This document shows positions 49,137 to 56,204 of a stretch of DNA of 64,000 nt, piece by piece. The position numbers and the translations under genes were made by a program. The stretch's first letter is position 1, and each line of letters begins with the position of its first letter. Origin of the DNA: Streptomyces sp. Alt3 (lineage in GTDB: Bacteria > Actinomycetota > Actinomycetes > Streptomycetales > Streptomycetaceae); the NCBI RefSeq assembly GCF_030719215.1, contig NZ_CP120983.1:1674001-1738000 (forward strand), given 5' to 3'. The notes under the pieces were generated by a model that had not been told where the DNA came from, did not search any database, and saw only the letters and a list, made by a program, of their open reading frames with translations.

Positions 49137-49217
49137 ATGTGAGCGACACTGATCACCCGCGCCTGCTGGCCGAGCTTCGGTGAGGGTGCCGTGTGTCGAG
49201 GAACGAGAGGTACGTAA
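48891..49217. other. degenerate region, no gene recognised
   Basis: About 330 bp between the IS remnant and the condensation gene. Several short frames exist, but none has recognisable homology, a good ribosome site and full-length coding character together. It is probably further insertion-sequence debris. Confidence 0.3.
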
Positions 49218-50618
49218 GTGAGCCAGAGGTCTGCTGTCACGCGACGTGAGCTCGTCTTCCATGCGGAGCGTGGCGGCACGTTCGCCGCGACCTGGGGCCA
49301 GCGGCATATCAGAGCCGAGATTCAGCGGTTCGGCCCGGTGGACGACTGGAACCTACGGTTCCGTTGCCATATACCGGTCGGCACGGACGGTCCGGTGACG
49401 GTGCAGCACGCGCTCGACGTCATACGCACTCTGATCGAACGACACGTCGCGTTGCGCACCCGGTTCCGGCTCGACGCATCCGGCGGTGTCGTGGAGCAGA
49501 TCGTCGACGCGGGCGGGCGGATCGGTGTGGACATCGTCGCCGAGGACGATCCGGAGCGGTGCGAGCAGGCACTATCGGCGCACCTGGACGCCACGGCATC
49601 CCGGCGCTTCGACCTCGAATTAGACATGCCGGTCCGGTTCATCCTCGGCGTATGCGGCGCGAGCGCGTACGTGTTCGGGATCGTCGTGTCGCACGTGAAC
49701 CTGGACGGGGCAGGCGCCCTGGCACTGGTTGAGGACCTGCGGCGGATCGTGTCCGGGCGCAAGCCGGAACCGGTCGCGTTCGATCCGATCGCCGCGGCGG
49801 CCGAGGAAAGCGGCGCACTCGCCCGCGCCCGCAGCGAGCGGGCGCGGGAATTGATGCGCCCGGCCATCCTGGCCGCGGCGGACAATCCACTACGCACCCC
49901 GCGCCACGCGCCGGCGGTCCCGATGGTCCGGGGCGCGCATCTGAACACGGACTCCTTCCAATCGGCGCACGATTACCTGGGGCGCAGGCTCGGCCTGTTC
50001 ACCTCGGGCGCGATCACGATCGTCGCCGCGGCCACAGCTGTGCACCGGGTGCTGGACGCGCCGCGCGCGGTGTTTAAGATCGAAAGCGGGGACCGGTGGA
50101 CGCCCGCGACCAAAGCCTATGTGGGCCACCGCTCCCAGCCGATCTATATCGCAGTGGCGGGCGATGCCGCGGACGCGGTGGCCGAGATCCGCGGCGTGGA
50201 CCGGGCGATCTTCGCCGCCGCGCGCCGTTCCTCGTATGACCCGGACGATATGCAGGCGCTGATCGAGCAGGTAGGCGCCGACTCCTGGATCAGCTTCAAC
50301 GACGTACGCTCGGTCGTCGGCAAACCCAGCTCGCGCACGGCGCGCCCGGAACTCGCCAACACATTCCTGCGCCACGACGAGGACGCACCCCCGACGCCCC
50401 TCGAACACCACGATTCACGCGCCGTCGGCGCTGGCCCGCTTCGGGTCCAGGCGATGATCCACCTGTGGGAGCGCCACCAAGACCGACCCAACCTCTCGCT
50501 CGAAGCGGACGACGAATACCTCGACACCGAGGAGATATCGGCACTGCTGCGCGAGATCGAGCGCACGGTGATCGATCTTGCGCGCGCCGAACATGCAAAG
50601 TTCGAAACGCTTCGATAA
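49218..50618 (+). CDS. stand-alone NRPS-type condensation domain protein
   Basis: GTG 49218 with GAGAGG upstream; 466 aa, the length of one C domain. The active-site motif H-H-x-x-x-D-G appears as S158-H159-V-N-L-D163-G164; the catalytic second His and Asp are kept, the first His is Ser. PVTVQHALDVIRTLIERHVA and LRTRFRLDASGGVVEQIV match the C1/C2 region. It probably joins an amine or alcohol to a carrier-bound acyl group in trans. Residue 135 is encoded by TTA (49620-49622), so translation may depend on the bldA tRNA. Confidence 0.8.
   Translation: MSQRSAVTRRELVFHAERGGTFAATWGQRHIRAEIQRFGPVDDWNLRFRCHIPVGTDGPVTVQHALDVIRTLIERHVALRTRFRLDASGGVVEQIVDAGGRIGVDIVAEDDPERCEQALSAHLDATASRRFDLELDMPVRFILGVCGASAYVFGIVVSHVNLDGAGALALVEDLRRIVSGRKPEPVAFDPIAAAAEESGALARARSERARELMRPAILAAADNPLRTPRHAPAVPMVRGAHLNTDSFQSAHDYLGRRLGLFTSGAITIVAAATAVHRVLDAPRAVFKIESGDRWTPATKAYVGHRSQPIYIAVAGDAADAVAEIRGVDRAIFAAARRSSYDPDDMQALIEQVGADSWISFNDVRSVVGKPSSRTARPELANTFLRHDEDAPPTPLEHHDSRAVGAGPLRVQAMIHLWERHQDRPNLSLEADDEYLDTEEISALLREIERTVIDLARAEHAKFETLR
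50602..50615. promoter_or_regulatory. operator palindrome copy 3
   Basis: TCGAAACGCTTCGA, identical in the 14-bp core to the 43280 copy. It overlaps the last codons of the condensation gene (stop 50616-50618) and faces the unit containing the S66 peptidase gene. Being in a coding end it could be coincidental, but its identity to the other copies makes that unlikely. Confidence 0.5.
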
Positions 50619-50749
50619 AGCTGATGGGTTTGTCAACGCTCGCGAAGTCGCGAGAATGGCAATAGAGGGTGCACGCTGTCGGCGGCCGCGCAATTCCACC
50701 GTCACCGACAGCGGCTCCGATGCAGACCGCTTCCATGGGATCGGGCGGA

Positions 50750-50884
50750 CGGCGACCGCAGCTCGGATTCCGCACGTGCGCGAAGAACGAATGCGGCTTG
50801 GACCAGTACGAAGTCCGCCGCTACGTCGGCTGGCAGCGGCACATCACCCTCGCCATGCTCGCCCACCCGTTCCTGGCCGTCACT
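50750..50884 (+). pseudogene. IS701-family transposase 3' remnant
   Basis: The frame reads [35 protein letters not shown] in two parts, the conserved C terminus of IS701-family transposases. Everything upstream of about 50750 is lost. Immediately after lies GAGCCCCTTCCAACCT (50885-50900), a near-copy of the terminal repeat of the IS5-like elements, so several insertions have been superimposed here. Confidence 0.65.
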
Positions 50885-50960
50885 GAGCCCCTTCCAACCT
50901 GGGAGGGCGCCAATCGGTAAATGTTTAGCGTGACGTTGCGAGTGTTGGGACACTTCGTCG

Positions 50961-51983
50961 GTGACCGGTTCTGCACTGCCTCAACTGCTCCGCCCTCGCG
51001 CCCTGAAGCCCGGAGATCTCGTCGTTATCGCATCGCTGTCCGGGCCGCTCCACGCTGCTTACGAGCCTGACCTCGAGCAGGCGGTGGTCGTGCTCGAGCG
51101 GATGGGATTCCGCGTGCGTCGGGCACCGCTCCTCGAAGCAGGGCGGCACCACTGGTGGAGCGCGAGTCGGCCGGCGGAGATCGCCGAGGAGTTCAATGGA
51201 CTACTGCGTGATCCTGAGGTGCGCGCGATCATCGCGCATGACGGCGGCCAGACGGTGCTCGGCTACCTCGACCTGATCGACGTCGAGGCGATCACGGCCG
51301 ACCCCAAGCCGATCCTCGGCTACAGCGACATCTCACTGCTGCATCTGGTGCTCTACGCGCGCACAGGTCTCGTCGGATTCCACGCCGACGTGGCCACCAC
51401 CGGACTCGGCAGGCACTGGCAGGCCGCGCCAGCAGCACGCAGAGCGGAACTTGAAAAGCTCTACTCGACGCTGCTGACCGGCGGCGAGGCGATCGGTGCG
51501 CTGCCAGCCACCCCGGCGTGGGAGTGCTGGCGTGCCGGTCGCACCGAAGGCCAGCTGATCGGCGGGCTGCTCAACCGCATCGTGCTGGCGCAGGCAACAC
51601 GTTTCGCGCTGCCGCTCGAACGGTTCGACGGCGCGGTGCTCTTCTGGGAGGAGGCGGGCAGCCAGGCATCGCATGTGTGGAGCTATCTGCAGGTACTGCG
51701 GCACTCCGGCATCCTCGACCGCATCTCCGGCATGGTCGTGGGCGTCCCGCACGCGACCGGCGGACTCGACTCGCCCGACACGTCCCCGACCCTACCCGAG
51801 CTGATTCTCGACGTCCTCGGCGACCGCGACATCCCCGTCCTGGGCAACGTCGAGTTCGGACATGCCGGCCCGAATCTGCCGATGCCGGTCGGCATCCGCA
51901 TCGGCCTCGATGCACAGCAGCGGACACTGTCGCTGCTCGAACCGACGGTACGGCCTCTCATGGCGAGGGGACCGGTCGGCTGA
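50961..51983 (+). CDS. S66-family LD-carboxypeptidase, MccF-like immunity enzyme
   Basis: GTG 50961 (MTGSALPQLLRPRALKPGDL); 340 aa. The Ser-Glu-His triad is visible: S122 in ILG-Y-S-D-I-S, E230 in VLF-W-E-E-A-G, H301 in EF-G-H-A-G-P-N. D-G-G-Q-T-V-L-G-Y and G-G-L-L-N-R are typical. Family members cleave cell-wall LD-peptide bonds or, as MccF, inactivate aminoacyl/peptidyl-nucleotide antibiotics. At the border of a biosynthetic locus and with no cell-wall gene around, self-protection is the more likely role. Confidence 0.8.
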   Translation: MTGSALPQLLRPRALKPGDLVVIASLSGPLHAAYEPDLEQAVVVLERMGFRVRRAPLLEAGRHHWWSASRPAEIAEEFNGLLRDPEVRAIIAHDGGQTVLGYLDLIDVEAITADPKPILGYSDISLLHLVLYARTGLVGFHADVATTGLGRHWQAAPAARRAELEKLYSTLLTGGEAIGALPATPAWECWRAGRTEGQLIGGLLNRIVLAQATRFALPLERFDGAVLFWEEAGSQASHVWSYLQVLRHSGILDRISGMVVGVPHATGGLDSPDTSPTLPELILDVLGDRDIPVLGNVEFGHAGPNLPMPVGIRIGLDAQQRTLSLLEPTVRPLMARGPVG

Positions 51984-52109
51984 GCAACGCGGAGTACCCA
52001 CGTCTCGGCTCCTTCGGCGCGGAGCGCCGGAGACTGGGAGCTCTCAACCGTACGGACGTTGCGATCCAGCACGTGCCCGTGCCGAAGGGAGCGGCGGTAG
52101 GCGGACTGA

Positions 52110-52995
52110 ATAAGCAGTGTCCAACCTGACGGGTGGTTGCACGGCACCCCCGGCGGCGGGCATGAAGAAAGCTCCTGGTAGACGGGTTCACGACCAAGAT
52201 CACCAGACTGCCAGGCGCTTTCGCGTGCTTGTCCACCCGTCCGGTATCGATCTGTCCAGCCGCGCCCTGCAGCACCTCTCCGGTCTCCTCGCAGGTCACC
52301 GCCGTCGGATCGGCTCGCGGTGGCGTCGCCTGACCTGTGGCCAGCAAGCCCTGCTCGTCCTGGCCCACCTTCGCTGCGGTGACACCTACGCCCGCCTCGC
52401 AGCAGAATTCCGCATAGGGATCGCCACGGCCTACCGCTACATACGCGAGGCCGTCGACCTCCTGGCCGCCCTCGCGCCCACGCTGGAGCAGGCCATGCCG
52501 ACCGTGCGGAAGAGGGCGTATGTGATCCTGGACGGCACCGTGCTGCCGATCGACCGCATCGCCGCCGACCGCCCGTACTACTCGGGGAAGAAGAAGCACC
52601 ACGGGATGAATGTGCAGGTCCTCGCGGATCCCGCCGACCGTCTGATCTGGGTCTCGGACGCGCTATCCGGAGCCATGCACGATCTGACCGCGGCCCGGAC
52701 CCAAGGCATCCCCGACGCTCTCGCCATCAATGACATCAAGTGCTGGGCGGGCAAGGCGTATCAGGGCACAGGTCCTGCGGTCCGTGTCCCGTTCCGGGGC
52801 AAGAATCTGCGCGGCTGGCGTCGGCGTCACAACCGCGATCACGCCAAGATCCGCAGCCTCGGCGAACGCGCCATGGCCACCCTCAAATGCTGGCGGCTCC
52901 TGCGGAAGCTCCGCTGCAGCACCACCCGGATCACCGCCGTCGTCCGAGCCGTCGTCGCCCTCGAACTCGCCACCTGATCAAGATGGAAAAGGCTC
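52110..52995 (+). mobile_element. IS5-like element, copy 2
   Basis: Right end AAGATGGAAAAGGCTC (52980-52995) and left end AAGCAGTGTCCAACCTGA (52112-52129) are partly degraded versions of the terminal repeats of copy 1 (33998-34893). Same orientation and ~886 bp. Together the copies bracket about 17.2 kb. Confidence 0.65.
52162..52977 (+). CDS. IS5-family transposase
   Basis: About 271 aa from ATG 52162; a later GTG at 52225 (VLVHPSGIDLSSRALQHLSG) is an alternative start. LVLAHLRCGDTYARLAAEFR is the HTH; VILDGTVLPIDRIAADRPYY, KKKHHGMNVQVLADPADRLI, WVSDALSGAMHDLTAARTQG, KCWAGKAYQGTGPAVRVPFR and HNRDHAKIRSLGERAMATLK supply the DDE-type core (Asp in L-D-G, Asp in S-G-A-M-H-D, late Glu in L-G-E). 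The frame is intact, so it may be active. Confidence 0.8.
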   Translation: MKKAPGRRVHDQDHQTARRFRVLVHPSGIDLSSRALQHLSGLLAGHRRRIGSRWRRLTCGQQALLVLAHLRCGDTYARLAAEFRIGIATAYRYIREAVDLLAALAPTLEQAMPTVRKRAYVILDGTVLPIDRIAADRPYYSGKKKHHGMNVQVLADPADRLIWVSDALSGAMHDLTAARTQGIPDALAINDIKCWAGKAYQGTGPAVRVPFRGKNLRGWRRRHNRDHAKIRSLGERAMATLKCWRLLRKLRCSTTRITAVVRAVVALELAT

Positions 52996-53007
52996 AATCT
53001 TGGCCGA

Positions 53008-53241
53008 TCAGGTCGCGCGATTCACTGCTTGAGCTTCCAGCCATGCCTCTACCTCCGACCAGCGGTAGCGCAAATAGCGCCCGACCTTGTGGGCTCGCGG
53101 ACCCTGGTGTCGGTGATTCCATATGTAGACCGTATTCAGAGGTACGCCCAGGAAGTCGGCCAGCTCCTCCGCGCTCATCAAGGGACAACGGGCCCCCGCG
53201 CCACTAGCGGCTTCTTCCGCGCGGGCAGTGGTTCGACGCAT
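53008..53241 (-). CDS. xis: excisionase / recombination directionality factor
   Basis: ATG 53241 with GGAG at proper spacing; 77 aa. The core MSAEELADFLGVPLNTVYIW NHRHQGPRAHKVGRYLRYRW (two parts) is the winged-helix HTH_17 pattern of Streptomyces Xis proteins next to tyrosine integrases (L-S-x-E-E-L-A-x-x-L-G-V-P-x-x-T-V-Y-x-W). It starts 418 bp before the divergent integrase start. It biases Int toward excision. Confidence 0.8.
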   Translation of the reverse strand: MRRTTARAEEAASGAGARCPLMSAEELADFLGVPLNTVYIWNHRHQGPRAHKVGRYLRYRWSEVEAWLEAQAVNRAT

Positions 53242-53407
53242 GGGAACTCCAGAACGGTTCGAAGCGGGCAGGAAAGAACCACGTGAGCGGTATTCCGCCG
53301 TGGTGGTGCACAGTACGTTTGCATTATTTTCCGGCCGGACCAAACAGAGGGCCTTTCGACGAAACGCCTACGACCCTTGCGAACTCTCGAAGGACACCGG
53401 CGAATCT

Positions 53408-53447
53408 TCGCTGAGGGTTCGGCGAACCCTCGCCGAACCCTCAGCGA
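53408..53447. repeat. 17-bp-arm perfect inverted repeat between xis and int
   Basis: TCGCTGAGGGTTCGGCG (53408-53424), loop AACCCT, CGCCGAACCCTCAGCGA (53431-53447). No T-tract. It lies in the 418-bp divergent region between xis and int (53242-53659), which otherwise holds only their ribosome sites. It could be an operator for int/xis control, a cruciform site or a transcription block. Confidence 0.55.
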
Positions 53448-53659
53448 GCATTCGCCCAGGTGAAATCTTCTCTACCACTCTGCACCCTTTGTCGCGAAGA
53501 CCCCAAGAATGCATTTGACATCTTCAGCTCGCCTGGATCAACATCCAATTCACTCAGGGCGCGATGAACGGGCAGACAATCTCGCCGCCGACGATAGCCC
53601 TGATTGAAAAGAGTCCACAAATAGACTCAAAGGGCCGTTGGAAACTAGGAGTTGAGTCG

Positions 53660-54934
53660 ATGCCGTACGACCGCTGGCACAAGTCGCGCCCGAAAAACGG
53701 GGAGTCGACCTGCAAGGAACACGGCAAAGTCCCGACGCGGGATCACGGGACGGGGAAGCGGTGGCAGGCCCGATGGCGCAACCGGGAAGATGTCCAGCAG
53801 ACGGAGCTGTTCCGCACCGAGGTCGAAGCCCGCAGGCACGAGACCAAGATGCGGTCCGGAGTGGACGACGGCTCGTACATCAACCCTCGCGCCGGCGAGG
53901 TCAGGGTCGGTGAACTCGCCCTTACGTGGCTCAAGGGGCACGAACACAAGAATCCACGGACTTACCGACGCCACAAGGAGCGAATTCTCCTGCACGTCGT
54001 TCCTACCACAGTTGGGAAGATGCGCGTAAAGGACGTGAACGCCTCGTCTTTGCTGGACTGGCTGCACGACCGTCGCAGGCTGCTCGAAAGTTCCACGCTG
54101 CGCCTGGTCTTCGACAATCTTCGGGGTGTCTTTGACCTGGCCGTGGACGACAGCCTGATACACAAAAATCCGTGCCTCGCCAAATCGGTGCAGGATGCCA
54201 AGCCGAAGCGAGGAGGAGGCGGCCGGGCAGAGCTGACCCTGACATGGGAGGACACCGAGAAGATCCGTGCCGAACTTCCCGACCGCTACAAAGCACTCGT
54301 CGACTGTGGTCGCGGCCTGGGTCTTCGGCAAGGAGAGATATTCGGCCTGTCACCAGAAGACATCGACTGGGCACATCCGGACGGCGCCATCGTGCACGTG
54401 CAACGGCAAGTAGTCCACGACGGCTCGTTCCTCGTATACGCCCTCCCCAAGGGCGGAGACGACGAGGACTCGAAGGACCGGTGGGTCGAGCTGACCGACG
54501 ACGTGGCCATCCCCCTGCGCGAGCACATGCAGAAGTACCCGCCGGTCGAGGTGACTCGACCGTGGGGCAGCAAAGGCGGCAACCCGGTCACGGTGCGGCT
54601 GATCTTCTATACCCGGGAGAAGACCGCCATTCAGTCGAACTGGTTCAACTCCTACCGCTGGAAGCCCGCCCTGGCGTCGGCCGGCCTCATCAAGCCCCTT
54701 GAGCCCGACGCGAAGGGACGACGCTGGGAGAAGTCCCGCGACGTGATGATGCACGCGCTCCGACACCTGTACGCGTCGATGATGATCAACGGCGGGGTAG
54801 ACGTGTACACGCTCGCGGACCGCCTCGGCCACGCCGATCCCGCGTTTACCCTGCGTAAATACGTGCACCGGGTCGTGGGAGCCGGTTCCAAGGTCCGCAT
54901 CGCGGTCCGGAGCGCCTACACCAGGGCCGCGTGA
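53660..54934 (+). CDS. int: tyrosine site-specific integrase
   Basis: ATG 53660 preceded by AGGAG; ATG 53564 in the same frame lacks a good site. 424 aa. N-terminal arm-binding and SAM-like core-binding domains (RVGELALTWLKGHEHKNPRT, DVNASSLLDWLHDRR) precede the catalytic domain: Arg in G-L-G-L-R-Q-G-E-I, H-A-L-R-H-L-Y-A-S box, L-G-H-A-D-P-A-F-T-L-R-K-Y-V-H with the following nucleophilic Tyr. This is the pSAM2/phage-type integrase. It catalyses integration of the element at attB. Confidence 0.9.
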   Translation: MPYDRWHKSRPKNGESTCKEHGKVPTRDHGTGKRWQARWRNREDVQQTELFRTEVEARRHETKMRSGVDDGSYINPRAGEVRVGELALTWLKGHEHKNPRTYRRHKERILLHVVPTTVGKMRVKDVNASSLLDWLHDRRRLLESSTLRLVFDNLRGVFDLAVDDSLIHKNPCLAKSVQDAKPKRGGGGRAELTLTWEDTEKIRAELPDRYKALVDCGRGLGLRQGEIFGLSPEDIDWAHPDGAIVHVQRQVVHDGSFLVYALPKGGDDEDSKDRWVELTDDVAIPLREHMQKYPPVEVTRPWGSKGGNPVTVRLIFYTREKTAIQSNWFNSYRWKPALASAGLIKPLEPDAKGRRWEKSRDVMMHALRHLYASMMINGGVDVYTLADRLGHADPAFTLRKYVHRVVGAGSKVRIAVRSAYTRAA

Positions 54935-54996
54935 CTCCTGCTCCGTGCGGCTTGTGCAACAACCGTGCAAGATGATCTTCAAGAGGGGTCATTTGC

Positions 54997-55132
54997 GCAG
55001 GTCAGAAGCTTTGTCTATGAGTTCCGGGACATCTGAAAGCCTGCAGAAGAAACACCGTCACACCCCTTCTGACCTGCATAAATGCGAGTCGAGGCGGGGT
55101 GTGACGGAGTCCCTGGGACTTTTCTGGGACTT
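54997..55132. repeat. attP-like region with nested repeats
   Basis: Downstream of int: GCAGGTCAGAAG (54997-55008) is inverted at 55066-55077 (CTTCTGACCTGC); CCGTCACACCCC (55055-55066) is inverted at 55096-55107 (GGGGTGTGACGG); and CTGGGACTT is repeated directly at 55113 and 55124. Such clustered repeats beside a tyrosine-integrase gene are typical of arm sites and the attachment core. No tRNA gene is visible. Confidence 0.45.
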
Positions 55133-55439
55133 CGAACCAGGAGCGACGGCTTCCGTGCACCGCGCTCTTCACGTGATGAGTCATCGCGAAACATGTGGAA
55201 CGCAAACGCGTGGAAGTAGCCGCAGGTCAGCACTCCGTGGAGGACATTCTGGCCAAAGCGCTTGCGTGCGTTACGTGCACTGTGTGCGTTGCGTGCGGCT
55301 TCTTGACGCACGAGGCACCCAGCGTGCCATTCAAACATTGGGCCCCAGGCAGTCCCTCACGAAACCAGTCCGCCCATCGCACTCCAGCGGCCGTTAGGCG
55401 GCAGCTGCTGCCCAGGGCGGCACGACTGCACAGATTAGG

Positions 55440-55951
55440 CCGCGGCCCTGGCCCCGCACCCGACGCCCGGGTCCTGCTCGATACCCACCCCATCCACGCG
55501 AGCGCCGTCGTCGCCACCGTCACCGACCAGATCGCCGCGTCGTCTCCCAGCTGACCGAACGGTACGAACAGCCGCCCGACCGCCCGCCGGCGCTCAACAC
55601 GGACGCCACCGGACCCGCCTACGTGCACGACGCAACCTCGTCGACAACGCCACCCGCCATGCCACAAGCCGCGTCCAGGTCACCGTCCGGACCCAGGACC
55701 AGCACGTCATCCTGTCCGTCCACGGTGCCGGGCCGGGCGTACCCGCCGAGAACGCCGAACGCGTCCTCGAACGCTTCGTCCGGCTCGTCGACGCCCGCTC
55801 CCGCGACCGCGGGGGCACCGGGCTGGGCCTGCCCATCGCACGCGAACTCGCCCACCACCAAGGCACCCTTGTCTTCGTCCCCTCCGACACCGGCGCATGC
55901 TTCCAACTGCGTCTTCCTCACCCGCCTCCTCGGGCCAAGGACGAGCGCTGA
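55440..55951 (+). pseudogene. histidine-kinase remnant
   Basis: The intact part reads NLVDNATRHATSRVQVTVRT (N box), HGAGPGVPAENAERVLERFV (G1 and F boxes) and RDRGGTGLGLPIARELAHHH (G2 box), then a stop at 55949-55951. Upstream, sequence resembling the HisKA-to-ATPase linker (DARVLLDTHPIHASAVVATV) is in other frames. Hence the gene is truncated and frameshifted; integration of the neighbouring element may have cut it. Bases 55133-55439 show no gene. Confidence 0.6.
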
Positions 55952-56204
55952 GCCGCGGGCGAAGGTGCGCTCCATCGCGGGAATAGCTTTCGGGGAGTTC
56001 CTGTCTCCTGCTCTGTCACCGAATCGGACAAGATCCAGAGTTGTCTTGGGGTCAGTCAGGCTCGCTCGGACTACCAAGCCTGCAGATTGCCGATCCGAAA
56101 GCGGGCATCGCCGGGAAGCCAATTCCTGGGAGTCTTGGTCGTCCAGCACGCTTTGGGCCATACCCGCGGATAGGGTGGGCGGCCCGGGAGCGAGGAGGAA
56201 GACC

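Noticed and set aside
55110..55140. GGGACTTCGAACCAGG looks like a tRNA T-arm near int
   Set aside because: No acceptor stem, anticodon arm or upstream half of a tRNA could be built around it.
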